Shown here: positions 46,284 to 56,367 of the stretch, piece by piece
Layout of the letters: each line of letters opens with the position of its first letter
Position numbering within the stretch: position 1 is the stretch's first letter
Assembly (NCBI GenBank): GCA_963750935.1
Contig: CAVVSR010000007.1
Location: 49,710 to 113,709, forward strand
Reading direction: 5' to 3'
Length of the DNA: 64,000 bases
Origin: JACCXG01 sp963750935
GTDB taxonomy: Bacteria > Acidobacteriota > Vicinamibacteria > Vicinamibacterales > 2-12-FULL-66-21
The notes under the pieces: model-generated
Database searches by the model: none
Seen by the model: the letters and a program-made list of their open reading frames with translations, nothing else
What the model was told of the DNA's origin: nothing
Made by a program: the position numbers and the translations under genes

Positions 46284-47704
46284 AAACCAGGACCGTCTTC
46301 GCCTGCCAGGAGTGCGGCGCCCAGTCGCCCAAGTGGCTCGGGCGCTGTGCGGACTGCGGCGCGTGGAACTCGCTGGTCGAGGAGCGGCAGTTGCCGGACC
46401 GCGCAACCGCGGGAGCGCCCTCGGGGCCGCGATACAGCCTGGCCGCGGCGGCCGGCCCGCAGCTTTACGCCGACATCGACACGGTGGTGGCGGAGCGAAT
46501 CTCGACCGGCGTCAGCGAGTTCGACCGCGTGCTCGGCGGCGGCGTCGTGCCCGGATCGCTGGTGTTGATCGGCGGTGAACCGGGCATCGGCAAGTCCACG
46601 CTGCTGCTGCAGGCGGCGGCGCACTTCGCCAGGGCGGTCGGTCCGGTCCTCTACAGCTCCGGCGAGGAGTCCGAGCACCAGATCAAGTCGCGCGGCGAGC
46701 GGCTGGGCGTTGACCCTTTGACAGGCGCCGAGCCGTCCCGGCCTTCGTCGAGCGGCCAGCCGACGCCGCTCTATGTCCTGGCGGAAACGTGCCTCGAACG
46801 AATCCTCGAGGAGATTGCCCGCCTCCGTCCGGCCTTCGTCATCGTCGACTCGGTCCAGACCGTGTTCTCGCTCAAGTTCCAGTCGGCGCCAGGCAGCATC
46901 GGCCAGGTCCGCGAATCCGCCACGCAGCTGCTGTTCGCGGCGAAGGGGCAGAACATCCCGACCTTCCTCGTCGGCCATGTCACGAAGGACGGCTCCCTCG
47001 CCGGTCCCAAGTCGCTCGAGCACATCGTGGATACGGTGCTCTACTTCGAGGGAGAGAAGCACCACTCGCACCGTGTCATCCGCGCGGTGAAGAACCGGTT
47101 CGGCGCGGTCAGCGAGCTGGGCGTGTTCGAGATGACCGGCCGCGGCCTGCGCGGGGTCTCCAATCCCTCAGAGCTGTTCCTCGCGGAGCGCCGCGCCGGG
47201 GCGCCCGGCTCGGCGGTGCTCTGCTGTGTCGAGGGATCGCGGCCGCTGCTGGTCGAGGTCCAGGCGCTCGTGAGCAGCAGCACCTACGGCAACGCCCGGC
47301 GGATGGCCAGCGGCGTCGACCAGAACCGCCTGACGCTGCTCCTCGCGGTCCTGGAGAAGCGCGCGGGCCTGAACCTGGTGGCGGACGACGTGTTCATCAA
47401 TGTGGCCGGCGGGATCATGGTGGACGAGCCTGCCGCGGATCTGGCGATCACCGGCGCGGTCGCCTCGAGCCTGCGCAACCGGAGCGTGCGGGCCGCCACC
47501 GCGGTGTTCGGCGAGGTCGGCCTCGCCGGCGAGGTTCGTGGTGTCAGCCAGGCCGCCCTCCGGGTTCGCGAGGCCGCGCAGATGGGATTCACGCGCTGCG
47601 TGCTGCCCGACGGCAACTGTTCCCCTGAGGACGTGCCGCCGGGAATCGAGCTGGTGCCGGTCCGGACCGTGACCGAGGCGCTGGAACAGCTGATCGACTG
47701 GTAG
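46280..47704 (+). CDS. radA: DNA repair protein RadA/Sms
   Basis: 474 residues. N-terminal zinc finger CQECGAQSPKWLGRCADC; RecA-like core with Walker A GGEPGIGKSTLLLQ (residues ~96-110); the RadA-specific RAVKNRFGAVSELGVFEM; and the C-terminal Lon-like domain (RMASGVDQNRLTLLLAVLEK...). It acts in recombination intermediate processing. Start GTG overlaps the alr stop. Confidence 0.97.
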   Translation: MKTRTVFACQECGAQSPKWLGRCADCGAWNSLVEERQLPDRATAGAPSGPRYSLAAAAGPQLYADIDTVVAERISTGVSEFDRVLGGGVVPGSLVLIGGEPGIGKSTLLLQAAAHFARAVGPVLYSSGEESEHQIKSRGERLGVDPLTGAEPSRPSSSGQPTPLYVLAETCLERILEEIARLRPAFVIVDSVQTVFSLKFQSAPGSIGQVRESATQLLFAAKGQNIPTFLVGHVTKDGSLAGPKSLEHIVDTVLYFEGEKHHSHRVIRAVKNRFGAVSELGVFEMTGRGLRGVSNPSELFLAERRAGAPGSAVLCCVEGSRPLLVEVQALVSSSTYGNARRMASGVDQNRLTLLLAVLEKRAGLNLVADDVFINVAGGIMVDEPAADLAITGAVASSLRNRSVRAATAVFGEVGLAGEVRGVSQAALRVREAAQMGFTRCVLPDGNCSPEDVPPGIELVPVRTVTEALEQLIDW

Positions 47705-47772
47705 GCACGGGCCGACCTGGTCCGGCGGGGCGCCTCACACCGCAGGTATCATAGGAACTGGAGTCATACTCG

Positions 47773-48846
47773 ATGGCCTGGTTCCTGCTCGTCCGCACGC
47801 TGTTCGTCCTCGCGGTGACGTACGCGGCGTTCCTGACGCGCCCATTCAGCCCGAACATCGCGATCAACCTGATCGCGGCCGCCGCGCTCGGCGCGGTCAT
47901 GATCTGGGTGGAGACGCGGCTCCGGGACGCGGAGGTCACCGATCTGCTCGGCGCCCTGATTGGCGGCGCGATCGGTCTCGGACTCGCCAAGACGATCGGC
48001 GCCGCCCTGTTCTGGGCCGACACGACCGACCCGCGGGTCGTCTTCCTGCACAGCGTCGTGCTGCTGGTGTTCCCGTACCTGGGGATCGTGATCGGATCCC
48101 GGAAGAGCGAGTGGCTGAAGCCGGCGCGGCTGGCGGCGCTGTTCCGCGATACCGGCCCGCAGCGGCGATATCGCATTCTCGACACCAGCGTGATCATCGA
48201 CGGCCGGGTCGCCGACCTCTGCGAGACCGGCTTTCTCGACGGCACGCTGGTGATTCCGCAGTTCGTGCTGAAGGAGCTGCAGCTCGTCGCCGATTCGGCC
48301 GACTCGATGAAGCGCAACCGCGGCCGGCGCGGTCTCGACATCCTGCAGAAGATCCAGAAGATGGCGGGGGTGGACGTCATGATCTCCGACATCGACTTTC
48401 CCGATGTCCGCGAGGTCGATCTCAAGCTGATCGAGCTGGCGCGGACGCTGCAGGGCAAGATCGTCACCAACGACTTCAACCTCAATAAGGTGGCGCAGCT
48501 TCGCGGCGTCAACGTCCTCAACATCAACGAGCTCGCCAACGCGCTGAAGCCGGTCGTGCTGCCCGGCGAGTTCATGAAGGTCTTCATCCTGAAGGAAGGC
48601 AAGGAATACAACCAGGGCGTGGCCTACCTGGACGACGGCACGATGGTCGTCGTCGACAACGCGCGCCGGATGATCAGCAAGAACATCGACGTGGTGGTCA
48701 CGAGCGTGCTGCAGACCACCGCCGGCAAGATGATCTTCGGCCGCTACATCGAGAGCGGCCACGGGACTGGCGCGACGCCCGTTCCCCAGGCGCCGCCGCA
48801 GGCGGTGGCCAGCGTTCCCCAGGCACGCGCGCAGAACGCGAAGTGA
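47773..48846 (+). CDS. PIN/TRAM-domain membrane protein (YacL-like)
   Basis: 357 residues. Four N-terminal membrane helices (to ~residue 110) are followed by a PIN nuclease-like domain (~128-245; RYRILDTSVIIDGRVADLCE with an early catalytic Asp, later KIVTNDFNLNKVAQLRGV). A TRAM domain comes next (~270-325; GVAYLDDGTMVVVDNARRMI). YacL-type proteins are often near ispD, as here, and their RNA target is unknown. ATG 47773 is 21 nt after a TATCAT box (47747-47752). The start of the next gene overlaps the stop (GTGA). Confidence 0.88.
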   Translation: MAWFLLVRTLFVLAVTYAAFLTRPFSPNIAINLIAAAALGAVMIWVETRLRDAEVTDLLGALIGGAIGLGLAKTIGAALFWADTTDPRVVFLHSVVLLVFPYLGIVIGSRKSEWLKPARLAALFRDTGPQRRYRILDTSVIIDGRVADLCETGFLDGTLVIPQFVLKELQLVADSADSMKRNRGRRGLDILQKIQKMAGVDVMISDIDFPDVREVDLKLIELARTLQGKIVTNDFNLNKVAQLRGVNVLNINELANALKPVVLPGEFMKVFILKEGKEYNQGVAYLDDGTMVVVDNARRMISKNIDVVVTSVLQTTAGKMIFGRYIESGHGTGATPVPQAPPQAVASVPQARAQNAK

Positions 48847-49616
48847 TCCCGCCTTTTCACTGGTGGCGGACCGTCTTCTTCCTGATCCCGCTGATCGGCG
48901 TCTACACCATCGTCCTCGGCACGATCTCGATCCTGTCGTCGTTCTTCGACCGGACGGGTGACGTCGGACACCGCTGCGCGCGGATGTGGTCGTCGCTGAT
49001 CCTCAGGACGACCGGCGTCCGGGTCCGCGTCACCGGCGCCGAGCGGCTCGACCCGACGCGCAGCTACGTCCTCGCCTCGAACCATCAGAGCATCTACGAC
49101 ATCCCGATCCTGTTCGCCACGCTGCCGCTGCAGCTGCGCATCGTCGCGAAGGAGTCGCTGGGAACGTTTCCGTTTCTCGGCTGGCACCTCCGCCGCACCG
49201 GCCACCTGCTCGTCAACCGCACCAACCCCGGCGCCGACATCGTGCAGAAGATGCGGCGGCTGGTCAGCGAGTCGCACTCGCTGATCGTGTTCCCGGAAGG
49301 GACGCGCAGCGTTGACGGCCGGGTCGGGCGGTTCAAGAAGGGCAGCTTCCTCGTGGCCGCCGGGGCCGGGTTGCCGGTCGTCCCGGTCAGCGTCTCGGGG
49401 AGCCGCCACGTGATGCGCAAGGGACGGCTGATGGTCTGTCCGGGCGAGGTGGAGTTGACCGTGCACGAGCCGATTTCGAGCGAGGGGGTCACTCGCGAGC
49501 ACGTCGGCGCGCTCGCCACCCGTGTGCGCGAGATCGTCAGGGGGAACGTCGACGAGTCCCCCGATGCTCCGGCGCCAGACGCCGTGGGTGACGTCAGCGG
49601 CCGCGCGGTGCGATAA
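48843..49616 (+). CDS. plsC: 1-acyl-sn-glycerol-3-phosphate acyltransferase (PlsC-like)
   Basis: 257 residues. An N-terminal membrane helix (~12-35) precedes the acyltransferase motifs SNHQSIYDIPIL (the H-x4-D catalytic pair, residues ~79-90), FLGWHLRRTGHLLVNR and IVFPEGTRSVDGRVGRFKKG. It adds the second acyl chain in phosphatidic acid synthesis. Start GTG overlaps the YacL-like stop. A Pro/Ala-rich tail follows. Confidence 0.92.
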   Translation: MIPPFHWWRTVFFLIPLIGVYTIVLGTISILSSFFDRTGDVGHRCARMWSSLILRTTGVRVRVTGAERLDPTRSYVLASNHQSIYDIPILFATLPLQLRIVAKESLGTFPFLGWHLRRTGHLLVNRTNPGADIVQKMRRLVSESHSLIVFPEGTRSVDGRVGRFKKGSFLVAAGAGLPVVPVSVSGSRHVMRKGRLMVCPGEVELTVHEPISSEGVTREHVGALATRVREIVRGNVDESPDAPAPDAVGDVSGRAVR

Positions 49617-49617
49617 T
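49588..49617 (+). promoter_or_regulatory. Candidate promoter of ispDF (GTGACG-18-GATAAT)
   Basis: GTGACG (49588-49593) and GATAAT (49612-49617), 18-bp spacing, overlap the end of the plsC-like gene. The ispDF ATG is 34 nt downstream. Moderate match to consensus. Confidence 0.4.
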
Positions 49618-49650
49618 CAGCGATTGGCTCACACGCCTGAGAACGCATCC

Positions 49651-50823
49651 ATGTACGTGACCGCCATCATTGCCGCGGGTGGCGTCGGCAGCCGGCTCGG
49701 AGCCGGCGTTCCGAAGCAGCTGCTCGAGCTCGGCGGCCGGACGATACTCGAGCGCAGCGTGCAGGCTTTTGCCACACATCCGCGCGTGAACGACGTGATC
49801 GTGGTGCTGCCGGCCGAGCTCGCGTCGTCGCCGCCGCCGTTCGTGCGCGCACAGTCCCGGATCAGAGTCGTCGAGGGCGGCAGTCGCCGTCAGGATTCCG
49901 TGGCCGCGGCGTTCGACGTCGTCGGCGCGGCGGCTGATGTCGTACTGGTGCACGATGCGGCGAGGCCGTTCGTCACCGCCGACGTGATCTCGCGGTCCAT
50001 CGACGCCGCGGTCGAGCACGGGGCGGCGATCGTCGCGCAGCCGGTGCGGGACACCGTGAAGCGCGTCGAGTCCGGCCCGGCCGGCGCGCGGATCGTGCAG
50101 ACGCTGCCGCGCGAGGCGATCTTCCTGGCGCAGACGCCTCAGGCGTTCCGGCGCGACGTGCTGCGGGATGCGGTGGCGCTCGGCCGATCCGGCGTCGAAG
50201 GGACTGACGAAGCTGCCCTGGCGGAACGCGCCGGACACGCCGTGCATATCGTGGAGGGGACCGCGGACAACGTGAAGATCACGACGCGCGAGGACTTCGA
50301 GGCTGCGTTCCGCCGCGCATCCCATGGCGATGGCACCGGGCTCGGCCGAGTCGGCACCGGCTACGACCTGCACCGCCTGGTGGACGGACGCCGCCTGGTG
50401 CTTGCGGGGATCGACGTGCCGGCGGAGCGGGGTGCGCTCGGCCACTCGGATGCCGACGTGATCTGTCATGCGGCGACCGACGCGGTGCTCGGGGCCGCGT
50501 GCCTGGGTGACATCGGCCACCATTTTCCCGACACCGATCCCAGGTGGAAAGACGCCTCGAGCATCGAGCTGCTGCGTCACGCCGTCGCGCTGGTCCGGCA
50601 GGCTGGTCTTCGCGTCGTCAACCTGGACGTGGTGGTGATTCTGGAACGGCCCAAGATCGCGCCGCATCTGGCGCGGATGCGCGAGTCGCTGGCTGGCGCG
50701 CTCGACGTCGGAATCGAGCAGGTGAGCATCAAGGGCAAGACCAATGAGGGTGTCGATGCGGTCGGACGCGGAGAGGCGATCGCGGCCCATGCCGTGGCGC
50801 TGCTCAGCAGGTGCGATGACTAG
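49651..50823 (+). CDS. ispDF: Bifunctional IspD/IspF (MEP pathway)
   Basis: 390 residues, two fused domains. IspD (1-~225): IIAAGGVGSRLGAGVPKQLL (nucleotide loop) and VLVHDAARPFVTADVI. IspF (~232-390): VGTGYDLHRLVDGRRLVLAG (zinc Asp-x-His), LGHSDADVICHAATDAVLGA and SIKGKTNEGVDAVGRGEAIA. It catalyses steps 3 and 5 of isoprenoid precursor synthesis; step 4 (ispE) is at 38.9 kb. Ends directly before gltX with no gap. Confidence 0.97.
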   Translation: MYVTAIIAAGGVGSRLGAGVPKQLLELGGRTILERSVQAFATHPRVNDVIVVLPAELASSPPPFVRAQSRIRVVEGGSRRQDSVAAAFDVVGAAADVVLVHDAARPFVTADVISRSIDAAVEHGAAIVAQPVRDTVKRVESGPAGARIVQTLPREAIFLAQTPQAFRRDVLRDAVALGRSGVEGTDEAALAERAGHAVHIVEGTADNVKITTREDFEAAFRRASHGDGTGLGRVGTGYDLHRLVDGRRLVLAGIDVPAERGALGHSDADVICHAATDAVLGAACLGDIGHHFPDTDPRWKDASSIELLRHAVALVRQAGLRVVNLDVVVILERPKIAPHLARMRESLAGALDVGIEQVSIKGKTNEGVDAVGRGEAIAAHAVALLSRCDD

Positions 50824-52338
50824 ATGATCAGAGTCCGATTTGCTCCTTCGCCAACCGGCCAGCTGCACGTGGGCAATGCGCGCACGGCGCTGTTCAACTG
50901 GCTGCTCGCGCACGGCCACGACGGCACCTTCATCCTCCGCATCGAGGACACCGACACGGAGCGCTCGACGAAAGAGTCCGAGGCCAGCATCCTCGAGGAT
51001 CTGCGGTGGCTCGGGCTCGACTGGGACGAGGGGGCCGACATCGGCGGGCCGCACGGTCCCTACCGGCAGTCGGAGCGGCTGCACCTCTACGCGTCGTATG
51101 CGAACGAGCTGATCGGCACAGACCACGCGTACTACTGCTTCTGCTCGCCGACCAAGCTCGAGCGAGAGCGCAAGGAGGATCTTGCGGCCGGCATTCCGCC
51201 GCGCTACCACGGCACCTGCCGGCGCATTCCGCCGGAACAGGCACGCGCCCGGATCGAGGCGGGTGAGCGGCCGGTCATCCGTTTCCGAGTACCGGAATCC
51301 ACCGAGGTGGCGTTCACCGACCTGGTCCGCGGCGAGGTGACGTTCAACACCGACGTGATCGGCGATCCGGTGCTGGTCCGATCCGACGGCCGTCCCGCCT
51401 ACAACTTTGCCGTCGTCGTGGACGATGCGTTGATGGAGGTGACGCACGTGATCCGCGGCGAGGATCACATCTCCAACACGCCGCGACAGCTGCTGCTGTA
51501 TCAGGCGCTCGCCTTCACGCCGCCGCACTTCGCGCACCTCGCGCTGGTGATGGGACCGGACCATACGCCGCTGTCGAAGCGCCACGGCGCAACGTCGGTA
51601 GCCGAGTTCCGGCTGCGCGGGTTTCTGCCGGAAGCGCTGGTGAACTATCTGGCGCTCATCGGCTGGTCGCCTGGCTCGGCCGCCGACGATCCCGGGGCGA
51701 TCGAGGAGCTGCTGCCGGTGCGGGAGCTGGCGCGGCGCTTCCGGATCGAGGACGTCGGCCACAGCGCCGGCATCTTCGACGTCGAGAAGCTCTCGTGGAT
51801 GAACCGGCACTACATGAAGGCGGCGGCGCCGGCGCGCATCGCCGCGGAATCGATCCGCTACTTCATCGCGCGCGGCTACATGAAGCGGCGGACGGACGAG
51901 GCGCTCGACTACATCGTGTCGCTGCTGCCGATGGCGGTCGGATCGGTCGATCGGCTGGAGGAGGTTCCCGATCGCGTGAACTTCATCTTCGAATTCGATC
52001 CGGCGGCGTCGCTGCATCGTGAAGACGTCCGCCAGCTGCTCGCCGAGCGCGGGGCGCGCGACGTCATCCTGGCACTGGCGGAGGCGATCCCGGGTCCGCT
52101 GGTCGATCGAGACGCCTTTCGCGCCGCGGCCGCGAAGGTGCGAGAGCGGACCGGCATGAAGGGAAAGTCGCTGTTCCACCCGATCCGCGTGGCCCTGACC
52201 GGATCGGACGGGGGACCCGAGCTCGATCTCGCCGTTCCGGCCATCGATCGGGGCGCATCGCTGCCGTCGCAGTCGTCCGTGTCGCGCATCCTGTCGTGCC
52301 GCGAGCGGGCGCAGCTGTTCGCGAAGGCGATCTCGTGA
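50824..52338 (+). CDS. gltX: Glutamyl-tRNA synthetase
   Basis: 504 residues, class I synthetase. HIGH-region RFAPSPTGQLHVGNARTALF (residues ~4-23), KMSKS-region TPLSKRHGATSVAEF (~240-254), and a C-terminal anticodon-binding helical domain. A C-x-C in YYCFCSPTKL (~101-110) starts the zinc-binding region, which here keeps a single later cysteine. No Shine-Dalgarno before the ATG, which abuts the ispDF stop. Confidence 0.96.
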   Translation: MIRVRFAPSPTGQLHVGNARTALFNWLLAHGHDGTFILRIEDTDTERSTKESEASILEDLRWLGLDWDEGADIGGPHGPYRQSERLHLYASYANELIGTDHAYYCFCSPTKLERERKEDLAAGIPPRYHGTCRRIPPEQARARIEAGERPVIRFRVPESTEVAFTDLVRGEVTFNTDVIGDPVLVRSDGRPAYNFAVVVDDALMEVTHVIRGEDHISNTPRQLLLYQALAFTPPHFAHLALVMGPDHTPLSKRHGATSVAEFRLRGFLPEALVNYLALIGWSPGSAADDPGAIEELLPVRELARRFRIEDVGHSAGIFDVEKLSWMNRHYMKAAAPARIAAESIRYFIARGYMKRRTDEALDYIVSLLPMAVGSVDRLEEVPDRVNFIFEFDPAASLHREDVRQLLAERGARDVILALAEAIPGPLVDRDAFRAAAAKVRERTGMKGKSLFHPIRVALTGSDGGPELDLAVPAIDRGASLPSQSSVSRILSCRERAQLFAKAIS

Positions 52339-52364
52339 CGCGCCGCTGACGCGCGCGAACGCCA

Positions 52365-53108
52365 GTGCTGATCTACGGCATCAATCCCGTCATCGAAGCC
52401 TTGCGGAGCGGGCGGGTGCGCCGCGTGCGGATCGGGCCGCGCAGCGACAAGCGCGTCGACGAGGTGCTGGCGCTGGCGCGCCAGGCCGGAGTGCGGGTCG
52501 AGCGCGTCGACGTCCAGGCGCTCGAGCGCGACTCGCGCGGCGGCGTGCATCAGGGCGTCGTCGCCGAGCTCGAGCCGCTGCGGGACTACGGGATCGCCGA
52601 GCTGGTGGCGTCGTCGGCTCCTGCGGCCCCGCTGATCGTCGTGCTCGACGGGATCGAAGATCCGCACAACGTCGGCGCGGTGCTGCGGGCAGCCGACGCG
52701 TCGGGCTGTCACGGAGTGGTGCGGCAGGCGCGACATGCGGCCGCCCTCGACGGCGTGGCGATGAAAGCGTCAGCCGGCGCGGCGGCGCACGTGCGGGTCG
52801 CGACGGTCGTGAACATCGCGAGAGCGGTAGAGGAGCTGAAAGAGGCCGGTGTCTGGACGGTCGGGCTGGCCGGCGAGGCAGCTGAACCGTATTACGCCGC
52901 CGACCTCACGGTGCCGACCGCGATCGTCCTGGGCGCAGAAGGGACCGGTCTGCGGCGGCTCGTCCGCGAACGGTGCGATCGGCTCGTGTCGATCCCGATG
53001 TACGGCTCAGTTGGCAGCCTGAACGTCTCGGTTGCCGCGGGGATTACGCTGTTCGAAGCCGTACGGCAGAGGTTTGGCAGCAAAAAAATCTCGATTGATC
53101 CCCACTAG
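52365..53108 (+). CDS. rlmB: SpoU-family 23S rRNA (guanosine-2'-O-) methyltransferase
   Basis: 247 residues. The N-terminal substrate-binding domain (YGINPVIEALRSGRVRRV) is followed by a SPOUT knot domain with LDGIEDPHNVGAVLRAADAS (motif 1), IVLGAEGTGLRRLVRERCD (motif 2) and SIPMYGSVGSLNVSVAAGI (motif 3). RlmB methylates G2251 in the ribosomal P loop; TrmH-like tRNA activity cannot be excluded. Start GTG 52365. Confidence 0.92.
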   Translation: MLIYGINPVIEALRSGRVRRVRIGPRSDKRVDEVLALARQAGVRVERVDVQALERDSRGGVHQGVVAELEPLRDYGIAELVASSAPAAPLIVVLDGIEDPHNVGAVLRAADASGCHGVVRQARHAAALDGVAMKASAGAAAHVRVATVVNIARAVEELKEAGVWTVGLAGEAAEPYYAADLTVPTAIVLGAEGTGLRRLVRERCDRLVSIPMYGSVGSLNVSVAAGITLFEAVRQRFGSKKISIDPH

Positions 53109-53109
53109 C

Positions 53110-53139
53110 TTGCACCCGTGGCATGCGCTGTGCTACAAC
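53110..53139 (+). promoter_or_regulatory. Promoter of the tRNA-tuf cluster (TTGCAC-18-TACAAC)
   Basis: TTGCAC (53110-53115), 18-bp spacer, TACAAC (53134-53139). The predicted start is a few bases before tRNA-Thr at 53155, which gives a very short leader typical of tRNA transcription units. Confidence 0.6.
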
Positions 53140-53154
53140 TACTCTTTTGTCTGG

Positions 53155-53231
53155 GCTGGCGTAGCTCAGTCCGGTAGAGCAGCTGATTTGTAATCAGCCG
53201 GTCGGGGGTTCAAATCCCTTCGCCAGCTCCA
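53155..53231 (+). tRNA. tRNA-Thr (anticodon TGT)
   Basis: 77 nt, acceptor GCTGGCG/CGCCAGC, anticodon loop TTTGTAA, encoded CCA. First of the Thr-Tyr-Gly-Thr set upstream of tuf. Confidence 0.97.
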
Positions 53232-53336
53232 CGAATTCACAACAAAGAACATCGCGAAGCTGCGCAAATCCTGACACAATAAAAGATTCAGCGGTCAGCG
53301 GCGGAGCATGCCTCTGGTACTGGCCGCGGGAACATC

Positions 53337-53423
53337 GGCGAGGTAGCGAAGCGGTCAAACGCAGCAGACTGTAAATCTGTCGGCCAAGCGCCTTCGAAGG
53401 TTCGAATCCTTCCCTCGCCACCA
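53337..53423 (+). tRNA. tRNA-Tyr (anticodon GTA)
   Basis: 87 nt with the long class II variable arm. Acceptor GGCGAGG/CCTCGCC, loop CTGTAAA, encoded CCA. The 105-bp gap before it has no clear feature. Confidence 0.96.
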
Positions 53424-53639
53424 GCCTTCCGCCGGAGCGCTTGCGCGGAGGCGGGCTACGGCTGGCAGGCCAGCGTGGGGAAGCGAACGGATCTCCAGCG
53501 CGAAGGCTGTCGCGCCGATGCGCGAAGGTGGACCGCACGAAGGTTGAAGGAAACGCGGTGCGAGCCGCGAGAAGAGCGAAGCAGAAGACGCGGGCTTGCC
53601 CGCCGTAGCGTCGGAAAGGCGCAGCGGGCCGGCGCGAAG
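53424..53639. repeat. Hairpin-rich spacer with copy 1 of a dispersed 17-mer
   Basis: No gene. Contains CTACGGCTGGCAGGCCA (53456-53472), which recurs with one mismatch at 53942-53958 and in reverse at 55882-55898, plus several CGAAGG-flanked GC-rich stems. Such long spacers inside a tRNA cluster are unusual. Confidence 0.6.
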
Positions 53640-53714
53640 GCGGGAGTAACTCAGTGGTAGAGTCACAGCCTTCCAAGCTGTTGGTCGCGGGTTCGATCCC
53701 CGTCTCCCGCTCCA
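53640..53714 (+). tRNA. tRNA-Gly (anticodon TCC)
   Basis: 75 nt, acceptor GCGGGAG/CTCCCGC, anticodon loop CTTCCAA, encoded CCA. Confidence 0.96.
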
Positions 53715-53832
53715 GTATTTTTCGAGGGGCTGCGCCCCTCGGACTCCCCCGCACCGTCGTTCTTGCGGGTCGAGGGGTTCGACGGGCCGACTTGTCGGCC
53801 GGAGCTGCAAGCGAAGCGAGCGATTAGCGTAG

Positions 53833-53908
<76 letters not shown>

Positions 53909-53941
53909 ACCTTCGCTCACGCCAGCCAACGAGCGCGTGAG

Positions 53942-54103
53942 CTACGGTTGGCAGGCCACGCGGAGGTTGCCCACCGTAGCGCGAAGCGCGAAGGTGGGCT
54001 GCTCGAAGAGAATAGGAAGTCGACCGAGAGAATTCGACAGCAATGCTGTAGGGCGGACGTGGGGTCCGCCGATCGCGCGGCGGGGTCACGACCCCGCCCT
54101 ACA
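53942..54103. repeat. Spacer repeats before tuf: 17-mer copy 2 and a 57-bp inverted repeat
   Basis: The 17-mer CTACGGTTGGCAGGCCA (53942-53958) is followed by a hairpin GCCCACC/GGTGGGC (53969-53999) and by an inverted repeat with TGTAGGGCGG (54047-54056) / CCGCCCTACA (54094-54103). The last is of the TGTAGGGCGG...CCGCCCTACA type seen as dispersed repeats in several phyla. All lie in the tuf 5' region. Confidence 0.7.
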
Positions 54104-54145
54104 ACGCGGGAACGACACCCCGCAGCACGAGGGCAGGACAACGAC

Positions 54146-55347
<1,202 letters not shown>

Positions 55348-55355
55348 CGAACGTC

Positions 55356-55425
55356 AACTCCCAATGTCCGGCTTCCAACTCCCAAACGATTTGGGGGTTG
55401 GGAGTTGGAGGTTGGCGGTTGGCAG
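55356..55425. repeat. Inverted pair of heptamer arrays between tuf and rpmG
   Basis: Four AACTCCC-like heptamers (55356-55383) and five TTGGGAG-like heptamers (55391-55425) with a 7-nt gap. They could fold into one long hairpin and leave the rpmG Shine-Dalgarno just outside it. Confidence 0.85.
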
Positions 55426-55437
55426 GGAACAACAGCA

Positions 55438-55587
55438 ATGAGAGACATCATTTCCCTGGCGTGCCAGGAATGTAAGCGGCGCAACTACAGCACGACCAAG
55501 AACAAGAAGAAGACGACCGAGCGGCTCGAGCTCAGCAAGTTCTGCCGCTTCTGTCGCAAGCACACGGCGCATCGCGAGACGAAGTAG
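55438..55587 (+). CDS. rpmG: 50S ribosomal protein L33
   Basis: 49 residues. MRDIISLACQECKRRNYSTT then KKKTTERLELSKFCRFCRKH, with the two C-x-x-C zinc pairs of the C+ form of L33. Its place between tuf and secE is common in bacteria. Start 55438; the upstream in-frame ATG (55405) lies within the heptamer repeat. Confidence 0.96.
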   Translation: MRDIISLACQECKRRNYSTTKNKKKTTERLELSKFCRFCRKHTAHRETK

Positions 55588-55598
55588 TTTCAAGCTGT

Positions 55599-55768
55599 CA
55601 GTTTCCAGTTCCCAGTGTCCGGGGAACCGGCAACTGAACCCGGCTGGTGATTGCGGCAAGGAGAGCGAGCGAGCGCAGCGAGTGAGCCACCGGAGCGGAG
55701 CGAGCCGGCGAAGCGGCGAGCGAGCGACGGTGTAGGGGAGTCCGAGGGGCGAAGCCCCTCGGTTGAGA
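55599..55768. repeat. Spacer with heptamer arm and GC-rich hairpins before tRNA-Trp
   Basis: CAGTTTC-CAGTTCC-CAGTGTC heptamers (55599-55619) are complemented by GGGAACTGAAAGCTGAC at 55978-55994 on the far side of tRNA-Trp. A GAGGGGCGAAGCCCCTC hairpin (about 55744-55760) lies 10 nt before the tRNA. No gene. Confidence 0.65.
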
Positions 55769-55844
55769 AGGACAGTAGCTCAATTGGCAGAGCACCGGTC
55801 TCCAAAACCGGGGGTTGGGGGTTCGATTCCCTCCTGTCCTGCCA
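55769..55844 (+). tRNA. tRNA-Trp (anticodon CCA)
   Basis: 76 nt, acceptor AGGACAG/CTGTCCT, anticodon loop CTCCAAA, encoded terminal CCA. The rpmG-tRNA-Trp-secE order is widespread. Confidence 0.97.
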
Positions 55845-55881
55845 GTTTTGTTGGGTGATTTGCAGGAGCTTGGGCGAGGGT

Positions 55882-55994
55882 TGGCTTGCCAGCCGTAGCC
55901 GCGCTCAGAGACAGAGGCGGCCCGCCTTCGCACAAGGCTCCGGCGGGCAGCCTTCGCCTGGCACGAGCGCGAAGGCTGGGAACTGAAAGCTGAC
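55882..55994. repeat. Inverted 17-mer copy 3 and heptamer arm before secE
   Basis: TGGCTTGCCAGCCGTAG (55882-55898) is the reverse complement of the 17-mers near tRNA-Tyr and tuf (one mismatch). The stretch to 55994 contains a CCCGCC/GGCGGG stem and the second heptamer arm. Confidence 0.6.
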
Positions 55995-56006
55995 AAGGAC
56001 GCTGAA

Positions 56007-56273
56007 ATGAAAACCGCCATGGCGGAACACGATGACTCGTTCGGAGGGCGCGCGAAGGATAGCGTCACCGGCTGGTGGGGCCGGTCGCGACGGTTTCTTT
56101 CCGAGGTCCGGAACGAGATGGGCCGCGTTACGTGGCCGAGCCGCAAGGAAGTGTACGCCACGACGCTGGTCGTCATCCTGACCTCGTTCGCGTTCGGCGT
56201 CTACCTGGGTGCGCTCGACCTGTTCCTGGATCGCGCGATTCTGTGGGTGTTCCGCGCCTTCGGCGCGGCGTGA
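56007..56273 (+). CDS. secE: Preprotein translocase subunit SecE
   Basis: 88 residues. The amphipathic helix FLSEVRNEMGRVTWPSRKEV is the SecE signature, followed by one membrane helix (TTLVVILTSFAFGVYLGALD). The short single-helix form is typical outside gamma-proteobacteria. Shine-Dalgarno AAGGA 8 nt upstream. The 94-bp gap to nusG is GC-rich with no gene. Confidence 0.95.
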   Translation: MKTAMAEHDDSFGGRAKDSVTGWWGRSRRFLSEVRNEMGRVTWPSRKEVYATTLVVILTSFAFGVYLGALDLFLDRAILWVFRAFGAA

Positions 56274-56367
56274 CGCCCGACCGCGCGGTGGAAGCCGCCT
56301 TCGCCAGGGCTACGGCGACCCGCCGCAGCCCGGAGCGTGGAGGCGGGGAGACCCTGTCGATCAACAA

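Noticed and set aside
55405..55437. Upstream ATG for rpmG at 55405
   Set aside because: It lies in the heptamer array, and L33 proteins begin at the MRDI position (55438).
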